A stretch of 61,260 bases of DNA from CAYLGY01 sp964383325. GTDB taxonomy: Bacteria; Pseudomonadota; Alphaproteobacteria; Rhizobiales; Rhizobiaceae. The DNA is taken from positions 1 to 61,260 of the forward strand of contig CAYLGY010000004.1 in NCBI GenBank assembly GCA_964383325.1, read 5' to 3'. The translations under genes and the position numbers were made by a program. The notes beneath the pieces are model-generated. The model ran no database searches. It was not told the DNA's origin and worked only from the letters and a program-made list of their open reading frames with translations. Of this stretch, positions 1 through 9,650 are shown one piece after another. The first letter of the stretch is position 1. The number at the start of each line of letters is the position of its first letter.

Positions 1-31
1 GAAAGTGGGGGCCACTTTCCGGGATCATGCT

Positions 32-1321
32 CTACTGCCGCCCCGGATGGACGTCGCGTGGTTCGATCCGGCGGCACTGCAGCCCCTGCGAGGCGAGCTC
101 GTCGATAATCGCCAGCGTATGCGCTTCTCCCCGCGTCTCGATGGTGAGGTCGACGGTCACGCCCTTGGCCGGAACGTCGAGAAAGCTTCGACTATGGCTC
201 ACTTCGAGAATGTTGGCGCCTTGCGCGCCCAGGACGCCAGCCACGCTGGCGAGAAGGCCGGGCCGGTCATGGCTGGTCAGGCGAAGCGATACGATTCGAC
301 CTTCCCGTTCCAGTTCGCGCACCATGATGGCGGCGAGCAGCCGCGAATCGATATTGCCGCCTGAAAGCAGGAGTGCGACGCGGCGGCCGGCATAGCGTCC
401 GGGCTCTTTCAGCAAGGCGGCCAGCCCGGCCGCGCCGGCGCCTTCCGCCAGCGTATGGTGCAGCGTCGCATAGGCGTTGACCGCACGCTCGATCAGCTCT
501 TCGCCAACCGCGACCACATCTGCAACGAGCCTGCGGATGATGGGCAGCGTCAGCCGGCCGACGCTCTTGACTGCGATGCCTTCCGCAAGCGTCGGACCGC
601 CAATCGGATGATCCGAGCCGTGAAGCGCATTGCGCATCGAAGGAAACATTTCCGACTCGACGCCGATGATCTCGATTTCAGGCCGCAACCCCTTGGCGGC
701 AATGGCGTTGCCGGAGATCAGCCCCCCGCCCCCGATCGGAACGATCAGGACATCGATCCCGGGATCGTCGGCAAGGATCTCCAGCGCCGTCGTGCCCTGC
801 CCGGCGATGATGGCCGGATCGTCATAGGGATGGATGAGCGTCAGCCCTTCCGCGTCGGCAAGCTCGCCGGCCTTGCCCGCGCTTTCGTACAGCGTATCGC
901 CATGCAGGACGATTCGCGCGCCCTCAGCCCGCGTATTCTCGACCTTTACCAGCGGCGTCGTCATCGGCATCACGATGGTCGCCGGAATGCCGAAACGCTT
1001 GGCGTGATAGGCAACCGCCTGGGCGTGATTGCCTGCGGACATCGCAATCACCCCGCGGGTGCGCTCCGTGGCTGAAAGCGTCAGCAGCCGGTTGACGGCG
1101 CCGCGCTCCTTGAAGGAAGCGGTCGCCTGCATGTTCTCATGCTTGACGAGAACCTGCGCGCCCGTCATCTGCGAAAGGCGAGGCGCCGCCACCAGGGGCG
1201 TGCGCAGGACGTGGTCGGAGATTCGCGCCGCAGCCTCGCGGACGTCATCGGGGGAAATTCCAGGATCAGGATGCATGCGCGGGGCGGTCTCCGGCCTCGT
1301 TCCGATTGGCGAGTCGAGCAT
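32..1321 (-). CDS. ilvA: Threonine ammonia-lyase (threonine dehydratase) with ACT domain
   Basis: A 429-residue PLP fold-type II enzyme that deaminates L-threonine to 2-oxobutanoate, either for isoleucine synthesis or for threonine catabolism. The PLP lysine is K71 in SFKERGA, and the phosphate-binding glycine loop IGGGG is near residues 196-200. A single ACT-like domain starts near residue 343 (SLRLTSHDRPGLLASVAGVL), where allosteric effectors would bind. The length fits the short one-ACT class rather than the 510-residue biosynthetic enzyme with two regulatory domains, so biosynthetic versus catabolic use is open. The start is uncertain: an in-frame ATG at 1276 gives 414 residues, and neither start has a strong ribosome site. 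Confidence 0.92.
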   Translation of the reverse strand: MLDSPIGTRPETAPRMHPDPGISPDDVREAAARISDHVLRTPLVAAPRLSQMTGAQVLVKHENMQATASFKERGAVNRLLTLSATERTRGVIAMSAGNHAQAVAYHAKRFGIPATIVMPMTTPLVKVENTRAEGARIVLHGDTLYESAGKAGELADAEGLTLIHPYDDPAIIAGQGTTALEILADDPGIDVLIVPIGGGGLISGNAIAAKGLRPEIEIIGVESEMFPSMRNALHGSDHPIGGPTLAEGIAVKSVGRLTLPIIRRLVADVVAVGEELIERAVNAYATLHHTLAEGAGAAGLAALLKEPGRYAGRRVALLLSGGNIDSRLLAAIMVRELEREGRIVSLRLTSHDRPGLLASVAGVLGAQGANILEVSHSRSFLDVPAKGVTVDLTIETRGEAHTLAIIDELASQGLQCRRIEPRDVHPGRQ

Positions 1322-1563
1322 TTCAGGAGGGGAGACGCAAGTGGCGCCGGCGCATTCCGGCAGACATTCCCGGTTTTCCCTCGCAAATCATGGTGGCATC
1401 GGGAAACAGGAAAGAAAAGTCAATGCCGGGCAAGGCGGGGGGATGCGCCGCCGGGCCGCACTTGCCCGCGCGCGAAAAAAGGGACATTAATTGCCGGAGG
1501 TCCCCGGTTCGGATAGCGGAACCGGAAGGGGGAGCGCCGGAGCTGCGGCGCGAGGACATTTCG

Positions 1564-2583
1564 ATGGAGGATGATTTGGAGTTCGGAATTACGTTCAAGG
1601 GGTTCGTCGACGCTGAGCGAGCCCGCTACCTGGTGCGGGCGGCGGAGCATGCCGGCTTCAGCTATTGCTGGTTCTATGATTCTCATATTCTCTGGCGTGA
1701 TTGTTTCGTGGCGATGGCCATGTGCATGGAGCACACGCACAAGATGAAATTTGGACCGCTGGTCACCAATCCCGACGTGCGGGAATGGTCTGTGGCGGCG
1801 TCCCTTTTCGGTTCGCTGGCGAAGCAGAGCGGCGGAAGGTTCGAACTTGCCGTCGGCCGCGGCGATTCCTCGCGTCGGGTCATGGGAAAGAAGCCGGCGC
1901 CACTTTCGCGCGTGGCCGAGTTCGTCCACAAGACCAAGGCAATGGTGCGCGGCGATGAAGTGACCTACCCGGAATGTCCGGAGCCGGTGCAGTTCCCGTG
2001 GGCCGAGGGATATGAAATGCCTGCCTGGATCGCCGCCTATGGCCCGCAGGCCCTGAAGACCGCGGGCGAGCATGCCGATGGCGTGGTCCTGCAGATCGGC
2101 GAGCCGGCCCTCTGCAAATGGTTCATTGATCAATGCCTCGAGGCTGGCAAGGCTGCGGGCCGCGACATGTCGGGCTTTCGCGCCATGGCGGCAGCCCCGG
2201 CCTATTTCGGCGAGCGCAGCCACGCCATCGAGGCGACGCGCTGGTTCCCCGCCATGGTCGGCAATCATGTCGCCGACATTGTCGAGAAATATGGCAGCGA
2301 TTCCGGCATCGTCCCGCAAAGTCTCACGAGCTACATCGAGAAGCGCCGCGGCTACGACTATTCCAAGCATGGCCAGAGCGACAATCCCTATCTGGACTTC
2401 ATCACGCCGGACATTGTCGAGAGCTTTTGCGTTCTTGGCGAACCCGACGAGCACATTGCCAAGATCCGTGAACTGGAAGCCGCCGGCGTAACGCAGTTCA
2501 ATATCTACCTGGACAGCGGCGACGAGGAAAACATCATCGCCCGCTATGGCCGCGAGGTCATTCCCGCTTTCGCCGGCGCCTGA
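1564..2583 (+). CDS. LLM-class flavin-dependent oxidoreductase
   Basis: A 339-residue luciferase-like monooxygenase-fold protein. The N-terminal FGITFKGFVDAERARYLVRA, the WFYDSHI segment, FELAVGRGD and the C-terminal FCVLGEPDEHIAKIRELEAAGV are typical of the F420/FMN-dependent LLM superfamily. Such enzymes oxidise or reduce small organic substrates with a flavin or deazaflavin; the substrate here is unknown. The reading frame is open upstream to 1306, but the ATG at 1564 has GAGG at a good distance and begins where the fold begins, so I chose it. It stands alone, divergent from ilvA. Confidence 0.85.
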   Translation: MEDDLEFGITFKGFVDAERARYLVRAAEHAGFSYCWFYDSHILWRDCFVAMAMCMEHTHKMKFGPLVTNPDVREWSVAASLFGSLAKQSGGRFELAVGRGDSSRRVMGKKPAPLSRVAEFVHKTKAMVRGDEVTYPECPEPVQFPWAEGYEMPAWIAAYGPQALKTAGEHADGVVLQIGEPALCKWFIDQCLEAGKAAGRDMSGFRAMAAAPAYFGERSHAIEATRWFPAMVGNHVADIVEKYGSDSGIVPQSLTSYIEKRRGYDYSKHGQSDNPYLDFITPDIVESFCVLGEPDEHIAKIRELEAAGVTQFNIYLDSGDEENIIARYGREVIPAFAGA

Positions 2584-2862
2584 GCTTCGGATTCACGGGA
2601 CGAACGTGCATGGGCCGCCGCAATCGGGCGGTTCATGCCTGTCGACTGCATCGCCTGGCTACTGGCGCGCGCGCCTGGTGGAAGTGCCCGCAAACGGACG
2701 CTGCGCCAGAAATCCCGGCGCTTGAAAAATGCGGCTACGGCTTGATCAGGGAGCCGGGTGCGCGCTGCCGTTATCCGGTTTCTCATTCGAGGCCCGGCCC
2801 GTCAGATCCTTGTTCCAGAATGTCTTTTCAAAAATTGGGGTACCGCTTCCCGATGCGATGCC

Positions 2863-4140
2863 TTATCCGCCGGATTTCGCCACGATCAGCGGGATGATAC
2901 GCTCGGTTTTCGAGATTTCCGGCGTGCGATCGGCCGCATAGGGTATCTGCAAGGTATCCCAGGTCTCGACCAGCGCATCGGTCAGCCTGTCGATCAGCTC
3001 GTCACCGTGCAGCGGCGTGGGCGTGATCCGCAACCGCTCCGTGCCACGGGGAACCGTCGGATAATTGATCGGCTGGATGTAGATGCCATGCCGGTCCAGC
3101 AGCCGGTCGGTCGCCTGCTTGCACAATTCGGGATCGCCGACCAGTACCGGCACGATATGGGTCTGTGAGGGCATGACCGGCAGGCCAGCGGCCCGCAGCA
3201 CATCCCTGGTCCGCTGTGCCTGGCGGCGCTGTCCTTCGCGTTCGGCGGAGGACCGCTTCAGATGCCGGATGGAAGCCGTTGCAGCCGCCGCGACCGCAGG
3301 CGGCAGGGCAGTGGTAAAGATGAAGCCGGACGCATAGGACCGGATTGCGTCAATGACCGCCGACGAACCAGTGACATAGCCGCCAAGCGTGCCGAACGCC
3401 TTGGCCAGCGTCCCCTCGATCACGTCGATGCGCTCCGCCAGTCCTTCCTGCTCGGTGATGCCGCCTCCGCGCGCGCCATACATTCCGACCGCGTGAACCT
3501 CGTCAATATAGGTCATCGCATTGTATTTCTCGGCGAGATCAGCGATCTCCGCGATCGGCGAAATGTCGCCATCCATCGAATACACCGATTCGAACACGAT
3601 CAGCTTGGCGCGCGAGCGGCCGGCGGCGCGCAGCAATTCCTCCAGATGCTCGACGTCATTATGCCGGAAGATCTTCTTCTCCGCGCCGGAACGCCGCACC
3701 CCCTCGATCATCGAAGCGTGATTCAGCTCATCGGACAGGACGAGGCAGTTGGGCAGGAGCCTCGCGATAGTCGAGATCGAAGCCTCGTTGGAGACGAAGC
3801 CGGAAGTGAAGACCAGCGCCGATTGCTTGCCGTGAAGATCGGCAAGCTCGGCCTCCAGCTCCACCAGCGGGCGGTTGGTGCCCGAAATGTTGCGCGTGCC
3901 GCCCGCCCCGGTTCCCATCCGGCCGGCCGCCTCCTGCATGGCGCGAATCACGTCCGGGTGCTGGCCCATGCCGAGGTAATCGTTCGAGCACCAGACCACG
4001 ATCTCCTTGGTCGCGCCGTCGGAACGCCACAAAGCCCGCGGAAAGGCGCCAGCGATTCGCTCCAGTTCGGCGAACACGCGATAGCGTTTCTCCGCCTGCA
4101 CCTGCGCGATGGCTTCTTCAAAATAGCGTTTGTAATTCAT
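2863..4140 (-). CDS. hemA: 5-aminolevulinate synthase
   Basis: A 425-residue alpha-oxoamine synthase that condenses glycine with succinyl-CoA to 5-aminolevulinate, the first step of tetrapyrrole synthesis in alphaproteobacteria (Shemin pathway). Visible landmarks are CSNDYLGMG near residues 51-59, GAGGTRNISGT (78-88), the PLP-contacting YIDEVHAVG (211-219) and the Schiff-base lysine K247 in TLAKAFGTLGGY. Length and motifs match ALAS rather than KBL or BioF. The ATG at 4140 has an AGGAT-type ribosome site and begins MNYKRYF, as usual for the family; seven extra codons upstream are not needed. An imperfect FNR/FixK-like box lies about 120 bp upstream. Confidence 0.95.
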   Translation of the reverse strand: MNYKRYFEEAIAQVQAEKRYRVFAELERIAGAFPRALWRSDGATKEIVVWCSNDYLGMGQHPDVIRAMQEAAGRMGTGAGGTRNISGTNRPLVELEAELADLHGKQSALVFTSGFVSNEASISTIARLLPNCLVLSDELNHASMIEGVRRSGAEKKIFRHNDVEHLEELLRAAGRSRAKLIVFESVYSMDGDISPIAEIADLAEKYNAMTYIDEVHAVGMYGARGGGITEQEGLAERIDVIEGTLAKAFGTLGGYVTGSSAVIDAIRSYASGFIFTTALPPAVAAAATASIRHLKRSSAEREGQRRQAQRTRDVLRAAGLPVMPSQTHIVPVLVGDPELCKQATDRLLDRHGIYIQPINYPTVPRGTERLRITPTPLHGDELIDRLTDALVETWDTLQIPYAADRTPEISKTERIIPLIVAKSGG

Positions 4141-4256
4141 GATGGATATCCTGATGCGCAATCATAGCGGCGCGATTGACGTCCGTCCACGCCGAATTCG
4201 GCGGCCCGAAGCAAATGCTCGCCCACCGCTTGTACCCCATGGGCACGCCAGGGAAT

Positions 4257-4270
4257 TTGACATGGAACAA
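4257..4270 (-). promoter_or_regulatory. Imperfect FNR/FixK-type box upstream of hemA
   Basis: The + strand reads TTGACATGGAACAA, which on the hemA strand is TTGTTCCATGTCAA. Against TTGAT-N4-ATCAA two positions differ. A -10-like TACAAG (4234-4229) would place a start site about 41 bases from the box centre, the usual spacing of FNR-family activated promoters. Oxygen control of hemA by FNR/FixK proteins is known in alphaproteobacteria. The match here is only moderate. Confidence 0.35.
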
Positions 4271-4323
4271 ACACCGCGATGCGGCGCACGAATAAACCCG
4301 ACATGGCTGCCTCGAATGCCGGC

Positions 4324-4590
4324 TCAGCGGCGGTATTTCAGGATACGGAGAATCAGGAACACCGGCACCACGATCGCCGCGCCCAGAATGAAATACTGTC
4401 CGAACCTGCGGATCGCCTCGAAACCCATGTTCCAGATCCGCAACACCAGGTCGCGGATGGACAGGAGAAGATCGATCGGCGACAGATCGAGCGCGGTGAG
4501 GATGATGCCGACCACGAAGGAGATCACGATCAGCTTGATGGCCGTACGCAGGGGCGTATCGCCAAGGAACCGCGTCAGACCTGAACTCAT
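4324..4590 (-). CDS. DUF6460-like small membrane protein
   Basis: An 88-residue protein starting at the ATG at 4590 (MSSGLTRFLGDTPLR). It has two hydrophobic spans, about residues 18-36 and 66-84, separated by an amphipathic IRDLVLRIWNMGF segment, and a basic end (LRILKYRR). From memory this pattern (RFLGDTPLR at the start, VVPVFLILRIL near the end) matches the DUF6460 family of rhizobial inner-membrane proteins. No function is known. It is a single gene transcribed towards hemA and is not obviously coupled to it. Confidence 0.7.
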   Translation of the reverse strand: MSSGLTRFLGDTPLRTAIKLIVISFVVGIILTALDLSPIDLLLSIRDLVLRIWNMGFEAIRRFGQYFILGAAIVVPVFLILRILKYRR

Positions 4591-4787
4591 CTCGCTGCCT
4601 CTCGCGTCGCGGGTGAAGACGAACATGCTCTTGCCTGCCAGATAGGCTCCAGCTGGCCGGCGCACAAGCCTGTTTTCGGTCGCAACCTTGCGACGAAACT
4701 TGCGACGAAAGATGAAGGGAACCGCTTCTAATCCGGCTGGAATGGCAGTATTTTGCCTTGCCGATCGAATTTCTGGGGGGAACGGAC

Positions 4788-5807
4788 GTGCACAACAGGG
4801 AGGCGGGCAGGACGCCGGAACCCGTGCTTGCAGTGGAGGATCTGCAAGTCGTATTCCACTCCGGGAATACCGCGGTGCATGCCGTCAATGGCGTCAGCAT
4901 GACGCTGCGGCGCGGCGAATTGCTCGGAATTGTCGGTGAAAGTGGCTGCGGCAAGAGCATATCCATGCTTGCCCTGATGCAGCTCCTGCCGAAATCTGCC
5001 GAGATCGTCTCCGGCGCGGCGTCGTTCGAAGGACAGGACCTCCTGCGAATGCATCGCCGCGAACTCGGCAGGATACGCGGCGGCCGGATCGGCTATGTCT
5101 TCCAGGATCCGATGACATCGCTCAACCCCGTGCTGACGATCGGCCGGCAACTCATGGAACCGCTCCGGCGGCATCTTCGGCTCGGGCGAAGGGAAGCCCG
5201 GGAGCGGGCCATCGAATTGTTGCGGCTGGTCGGCCTGCCGGCACCGGAACGGCGCCTCATGGATTTTCCGCACCAGCTTTCCGGCGGCATGCGCCAGCGT
5301 GCCATGATCGCCATTGCCCTGTCCTGCCAACCGGCTGTCCTGATCGCCGACGAGCCCACCACCGCGCTCGACGTCACCATCCAGGCGCAGATCCTCGATC
5401 TTGTTCAGCGGCTGCGACAGGAGATCGGCATGTCGATCATCTGGATCACCCATGATCTCGGCGTCATTGCCGGCCTCGCCGACCGTGTCATGATCATGTA
5501 TGCCGGCCAGGTGGTGGAAAGCGGGCCGGTGCGGCAGATCTTCCGCAACGCCAGCCATCCCTATACGCGCGCGCTCCTGCGGACCCTGCCCGATCCGGCA
5601 ATGCAGCGCGGCGGGCGCCTTCGTGCCATTGCGGGACAGCCGCCATTGTTGTGCGCGCCGCCCCGATCCTGCCCTTTCGCACCACGCTGCTCGGAAGTGC
5701 ATGACCGATGCCTCTCGGCCGTCCCGGTGCTCTCAAGCGTGGGCAACGACCATCTCGCCGCCTGCTGGCAAGTCGCGGCGGCCGAAGTGGAGCCCGTCCA
5801 TGCCTGA
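4788..5807 (+). CDS. Dipeptide/oligopeptide ABC transporter ATP-binding protein (DppD/OppD type)
   Basis: A 339-residue ATPase of the peptide/nickel importer family. Walker A is GESGCGKS at residues 50-57, the signature is LSGGMRQR and Walker B is VLIADEPTTALD. The C-terminal oligopeptide-ATPase extension carries a cysteine cluster (CPFAPRC) like that known to bind an iron-sulfur centre in some DppD proteins. The GTG at 4788 follows GGGGGG-AACGGAC and is preferred over a TTG at 4758. It is the first gene of a five-gene transporter operon and overlaps the next gene by 8 bases (ATGCCTGA), implying coupled translation. Confidence 0.9.
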   Translation: MHNREAGRTPEPVLAVEDLQVVFHSGNTAVHAVNGVSMTLRRGELLGIVGESGCGKSISMLALMQLLPKSAEIVSGAASFEGQDLLRMHRRELGRIRGGRIGYVFQDPMTSLNPVLTIGRQLMEPLRRHLRLGRREARERAIELLRLVGLPAPERRLMDFPHQLSGGMRQRAMIAIALSCQPAVLIADEPTTALDVTIQAQILDLVQRLRQEIGMSIIWITHDLGVIAGLADRVMIMYAGQVVESGPVRQIFRNASHPYTRALLRTLPDPAMQRGGRLRAIAGQPPLLCAPPRSCPFAPRCSEVHDRCLSAVPVLSSVGNDHLAACWQVAAAEVEPVHA

Positions 5808-6792
5808 AGCCGAGCGAGACAGAAAAATCCTGCTGTCCGTCGAGGATCTGGCGCTCCGCTTTCCCGGCTCGCGCGGTGGATTCGGCCGGGCAAGGAACTG
5901 GGTCCAGGCCGTAGATGGAATCAGTTTCCGGATCCGCCGCGGCGAGACGCTCGCACTCGTCGGCGAAAGCGGCTGCGGCAAGTCCACGACCGGCCGGCTG
6001 ATCCTGCGGCTGCTTGAGCCCGACAGGGGTCGAATCCTGCATGGCGGCACCGAGACCACACGCCTGCGAGGCGAGCACCTGCGCCGATTCCGGCCGCGCA
6101 TGCAGATGATCTTCCAGGATCCGCTTGGCAGTCTCAATCCGCGCATGAAGGTCGGTGAGATCGTTGCAGAACCATTGCTGCGGCATGGCCGCGGCAATCG
6201 AGCGGCGCGCCAGCGTCGGGTGCGTGAACTGCTCGATGCGGTCGGCCTCGATCCTGCCTGCGCCGAGCGCTACCCGCATGAATTTTCCGGCGGCCAGCGA
6301 CAGCGGATCGGCATCGCCCGGGCGCTTGCGCTCGAGCCTGAGCTAGTGGTCTGCGACGAACCGATCGCCGCGCTTGATGTCTCGATCCAGGCGCAGATCA
6401 TCAACCTGCTCCAGGATTTGCAGCGCCAGCTCGGCCTGACCTATCTCTTCATCAGCCATGACCTGTCCATGGTGCGTCATTTCGCCGATGAAGTCGCCGT
6501 GATGTATCTCGGCCGCATCGTCGAGCAGTCGCCGACCGGAGAACTCTTCACGCGGCCAGCCCACCCCTATACGAAAGCACTGCTTTCAGCCGTGCCGATA
6601 CCCGATCCGGAGGCAGAGAGCCGCCGGCGCGCAATCCTGCTGCCGGGAGAAGTGCCCGATCCCGCAAGATTGCCCTCCGGATGCTCATTCAGCACACGTT
6701 GCCCGATCGCAATCGGATATTGTCGGGATGTCCAGCCCGCCTTGCGGCGGATGGGACCATTCGGCACTGTCGCCTGCCACCGCGCCGAATGA
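5800..6792 (+). CDS. Dipeptide/oligopeptide ABC transporter ATP-binding protein (DppF/OppF type)
   Basis: A 330-residue partner ATPase. Walker A is GESGCGKS at about residues 55-62, the signature is FSGGQRQRIGIA and Walker B is LVVCDEPIAALD. The switch histidine lies in LFISHDLSMV. The C-terminal family extension includes CSFSTRCPIA, again with paired cysteines. The ATG at 5800 overlaps the end of the first ATPase gene. Together the two ATPases would energise import through the two permeases further on. The next gene, the binding protein, begins about 60 bases downstream. Confidence 0.9.
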   Translation: MPEAERDRKILLSVEDLALRFPGSRGGFGRARNWVQAVDGISFRIRRGETLALVGESGCGKSTTGRLILRLLEPDRGRILHGGTETTRLRGEHLRRFRPRMQMIFQDPLGSLNPRMKVGEIVAEPLLRHGRGNRAARQRRVRELLDAVGLDPACAERYPHEFSGGQRQRIGIARALALEPELVVCDEPIAALDVSIQAQIINLLQDLQRQLGLTYLFISHDLSMVRHFADEVAVMYLGRIVEQSPTGELFTRPAHPYTKALLSAVPIPDPEAESRRRAILLPGEVPDPARLPSGCSFSTRCPIAIGYCRDVQPALRRMGPFGTVACHRAE

Positions 6793-6853
6793 TTCGGAAA
6801 ACAGAAGCAATGCCTGCCGCGTTCCCGCAGGGCCCGGCCAGCCGAAGGAGCCA

Positions 6854-8587
6854 ATGAAGATGACCGATTTCCGGAACAGATTCAGACCATCTGCGCGCGG
6901 GGCCATGATGCTGGTCGCGGCAGCACTGACGGCCATGGCCGGGCAGGCAGGAGCCGAACGGGGATCGGATGGGCATCTGAACATCATCTACTGGCAGGCC
7001 GTCTCTCTCATGAACCCCTATCTCTCGGGCGGCATCAAGGAAGTCGTCGCGGCTTCCATGGTGCTGGAGCCATTGGCCTCCTACGACGAAACCGGTGCCA
7101 TCGTTCCGGTACTGGCCGCGGAAGTGCCGACGCTGGAGAATGGCGGAATCTCTCCCGACCGCACTGCGATTACCTGGAAGCTGAGGCAGGGTGTCAAATG
7201 GTCCGACGACACCGACTTCACAGCCGAAGACGTCGCCTTCACCGCCGAATACTGCATGAATCCGGAGGGCGGATGTCATCAGGCCGGCTATTTCGAAGGG
7301 GTGGTCGAGGTCGAGGCAATCGACCCGCTGACCGCGCGGATCCATTATTCCGAGCCGCAGCCCTACCCCTATGTCCTCTTCGTCGGGGCCAAGATGCCAA
7401 TCCTGCAGAAGGCGCAGTTCACTCATTGCACCGGAAGCCGCGCCCCGACCTGCACGCAGGAGAACTTTCTCCCCGTCGGCACCGGGCCGTTCAGGGTGGT
7501 CGAGTTCCGCGCCAATGACGTGATCTCCTACGTGGCCAACGACCTGTTCCGGGAAGAAGGCAAGCCGTCCTTCGCCTCGGCGACGATCAAGGGCGGCGGC
7601 GATGCCGTTTCCGCGGCCCGCGCCGTGCTGGAAACCGGGGAGTTCGATTTCACGTGGAACATCCAGGTCGAGCCCGAGATCCTCGAACATATCGCTGCCG
7701 GCGGCCAGGGGCACCTCGCCAGTTCCTTCGGCAGTTCCGTCGAGCGGCTGGAAGTCAATCTCTCCAATCCCGATCCGGCACTGGGACCGCTGAGATCGAC
7801 CCTCGAAGGCGGCCAGCATCCGTTCCTGACCGATTCGGCTGTGCGCAAGGCGCTGTCGCTCGCCATCGACCGGAAGCTGATCTTCGAGGCAGGCTATGCG
7901 GCCGGCGCCGTGACCTGCAATATCCTGCCCGCGCCCGAAATCTATGTCTCCAACGCCAATGATTCCTGTCACGAGCAGGATCTGGAGGGCGCCAACCGCC
8001 TGCTTGACGAGGCAGGCTGGGCGCGGGGCCCGGACGGGGTGCGTGAAAAGGACGGCGTCCGGCTCTCCCTCCTGTTCCAGACTTCGACCAATTCCGTTCG
8101 TCAGTCGACCCAGGCGCTCCTGAAGCAGATGTGGCAGGCAATCGGTGTCGAGACGGAGTTGCGCAACATCGACCCTGCAGTGTTCTTCGGCAGCGACCCC
8201 TCCAGCCCGGACACATTCCAGAAATTCTTTGCCGACATCCAGCTCTATGCCTACAATTTCGATGGCACGGACCCCCAGCAATACATGGCCGGCTGGACCT
8301 GCAAGGAAATTCCGTCGCCACGCAATCAATGGCTCGGCAACAATCTCTCACGATACTGCAATGCCGAGTACGACGCCGTAGTGGAGGAGATGGGCAGGAC
8401 GGTCGCGCTCGAGGATCGGGCGGCCCTGGCGCGCCAGCTGAACGACATGCTCGTGGTCGAGGCCATTGTCATCCCGCTCGTGCATCGGGCCGACATCGCT
8501 GCCGTCGCCGATGATCTGGAAGGGGTGCGGATGAATTCCTGGGATTCGGAACTGTGGAACGTCAAGGACTGGCGCCGGCGCAGATGA
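6854..8587 (+). CDS. Peptide/opine-type ABC transporter substrate-binding protein (SBP family 5)
   Basis: A 577-residue periplasmic binding protein. A signal peptide is visible near residues 14-34 (AMMLVAAALTAMAGQAGAE), followed by IIYWQAVSLMNPYLSGG. The family-5 segment NGGISPDRTAITWKLRQGVK and the later VRKALSLAIDRKLI are typical of DppA/OppA proteins. The ligand cannot be read from sequence; the family also binds nickel, opines and glycosides. AAGGAG at 6845-6850 lies only 3 bases before ATG 6854 but 9 before ATG 6860, so 6860 may be the real start. It sits between the ATPase pair and the permease pair, an unusual order. Confidence 0.9.
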   Translation: MKMTDFRNRFRPSARGAMMLVAAALTAMAGQAGAERGSDGHLNIIYWQAVSLMNPYLSGGIKEVVAASMVLEPLASYDETGAIVPVLAAEVPTLENGGISPDRTAITWKLRQGVKWSDDTDFTAEDVAFTAEYCMNPEGGCHQAGYFEGVVEVEAIDPLTARIHYSEPQPYPYVLFVGAKMPILQKAQFTHCTGSRAPTCTQENFLPVGTGPFRVVEFRANDVISYVANDLFREEGKPSFASATIKGGGDAVSAARAVLETGEFDFTWNIQVEPEILEHIAAGGQGHLASSFGSSVERLEVNLSNPDPALGPLRSTLEGGQHPFLTDSAVRKALSLAIDRKLIFEAGYAAGAVTCNILPAPEIYVSNANDSCHEQDLEGANRLLDEAGWARGPDGVREKDGVRLSLLFQTSTNSVRQSTQALLKQMWQAIGVETELRNIDPAVFFGSDPSSPDTFQKFFADIQLYAYNFDGTDPQQYMAGWTCKEIPSPRNQWLGNNLSRYCNAEYDAVVEEMGRTVALEDRAALARQLNDMLVVEAIVIPLVHRADIAAVADDLEGVRMNSWDSELWNVKDWRRRR

Positions 8588-8639
8588 GCGGGCGGGCGAT
8601 GGTTCCCGGTCGGGAAAAGCGGGACACGGACAGGCCGTA

Positions 8640-9650
8640 ATGCTGCATTATACCGCAAGGCGCCTGCTCTTTGCCATTCCCACGCTGCTCGCGATCAGCT
8701 TCATCATTTTCGCGCTGCTCGACCTCGCGCCGAATGATCCGACCGCCAGTCTTCCGCTGACGATCCCGCCGGAGGTCCGCGAAGACATCCGCCAATCGCT
8801 CGGGCTTGGCCAGCCCTTCCCGGTCCGCTTCCTCAAATGGTGCCAGCAATTCTTCATCCATGAGCCGCTGAACCTGGCTGAACAGCTTTTCGGGATCGAG
8901 ATCGGCAATTCAGCGGAGAGATTGCGGGTGACCTCCTGGGCGACCCGCAGTCCGGTCACCGACCTCATCCTGGAACGCCTGCCGCAGACCCTCTGGGTCG
9001 TGGGCATGGCCTATGTCATCGGCATCCTCCTGGCGCTGCCGCTCGGGATCCTTTCGGCATACCGGCAATATTCGGCCTTCGACCAGCTCGGCTCGCTGAT
9101 CTCGATGATCGGCTTCTCGGTGCCGACCTTCTTCACCGGTATTGCATTGATCGTGATCTTCAGCGTTCACCTGCAATGGTTGCCCTCGATCTACGACACC
9201 ACCCACCGCGTAACGGACCTCTCCAGCTTCTGGTTCCAGGTCCGGCAGATGATCATGCCGGTCACGGTCCTGGCGCTGTACAACGTCGCGCAGATGAGCC
9301 GGTTCGTGCGCAGTTCCGTGCTCGACAATCTGAACGAGGACTATGTCCGCACCGCGCGCGCCAAGGGCATGCCGGAACGGGTCGTGCTGATGCACGTCTT
9401 GCGCAACAGCCTGATCCCGGTCGTGACGGTCATTGCGCTCGGCATTCCGCAGGTTCTGTCCGGCGCCATCATCACGGAACAGATCTTCCGGGTAAATGGC
9501 ATCGGCCAACTGCTCATCATCGGCATCCAGGGCGCGGACATCCCGCTTGTCCAGACCCTGACCTTCGTGTTCGCGGTCCTGATCGTGTTCTTCAACCTCC
9601 TCGCTGACCTCCTGTACGGGATTCTAGATCCGAGGATCCGCTATGACTGA
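8640..9650 (+). CDS. Peptide ABC transporter permease (DppB/OppB type)
   Basis: A 336-residue inner-membrane permease. It starts MLHYTARRLLFAIPTLLAIS, the usual first helix of DppB, followed by a periplasmic loop and the remaining spans. The cytoplasmic ATPase-contact loop is in the DYVRTARAKGMPERVVLMHV region (EAA motif). The C-terminus PLVQTLTFVFAVLIVFFNLL and ILDPRIRYD are typical. The stop overlaps the next permease start (ATGACTGA), so the two are coupled. Confidence 0.92.
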   Translation: MLHYTARRLLFAIPTLLAISFIIFALLDLAPNDPTASLPLTIPPEVREDIRQSLGLGQPFPVRFLKWCQQFFIHEPLNLAEQLFGIEIGNSAERLRVTSWATRSPVTDLILERLPQTLWVVGMAYVIGILLALPLGILSAYRQYSAFDQLGSLISMIGFSVPTFFTGIALIVIFSVHLQWLPSIYDTTHRVTDLSSFWFQVRQMIMPVTVLALYNVAQMSRFVRSSVLDNLNEDYVRTARAKGMPERVVLMHVLRNSLIPVVTVIALGIPQVLSGAIITEQIFRVNGIGQLLIIGIQGADIPLVQTLTFVFAVLIVFFNLLADLLYGILDPRIRYD

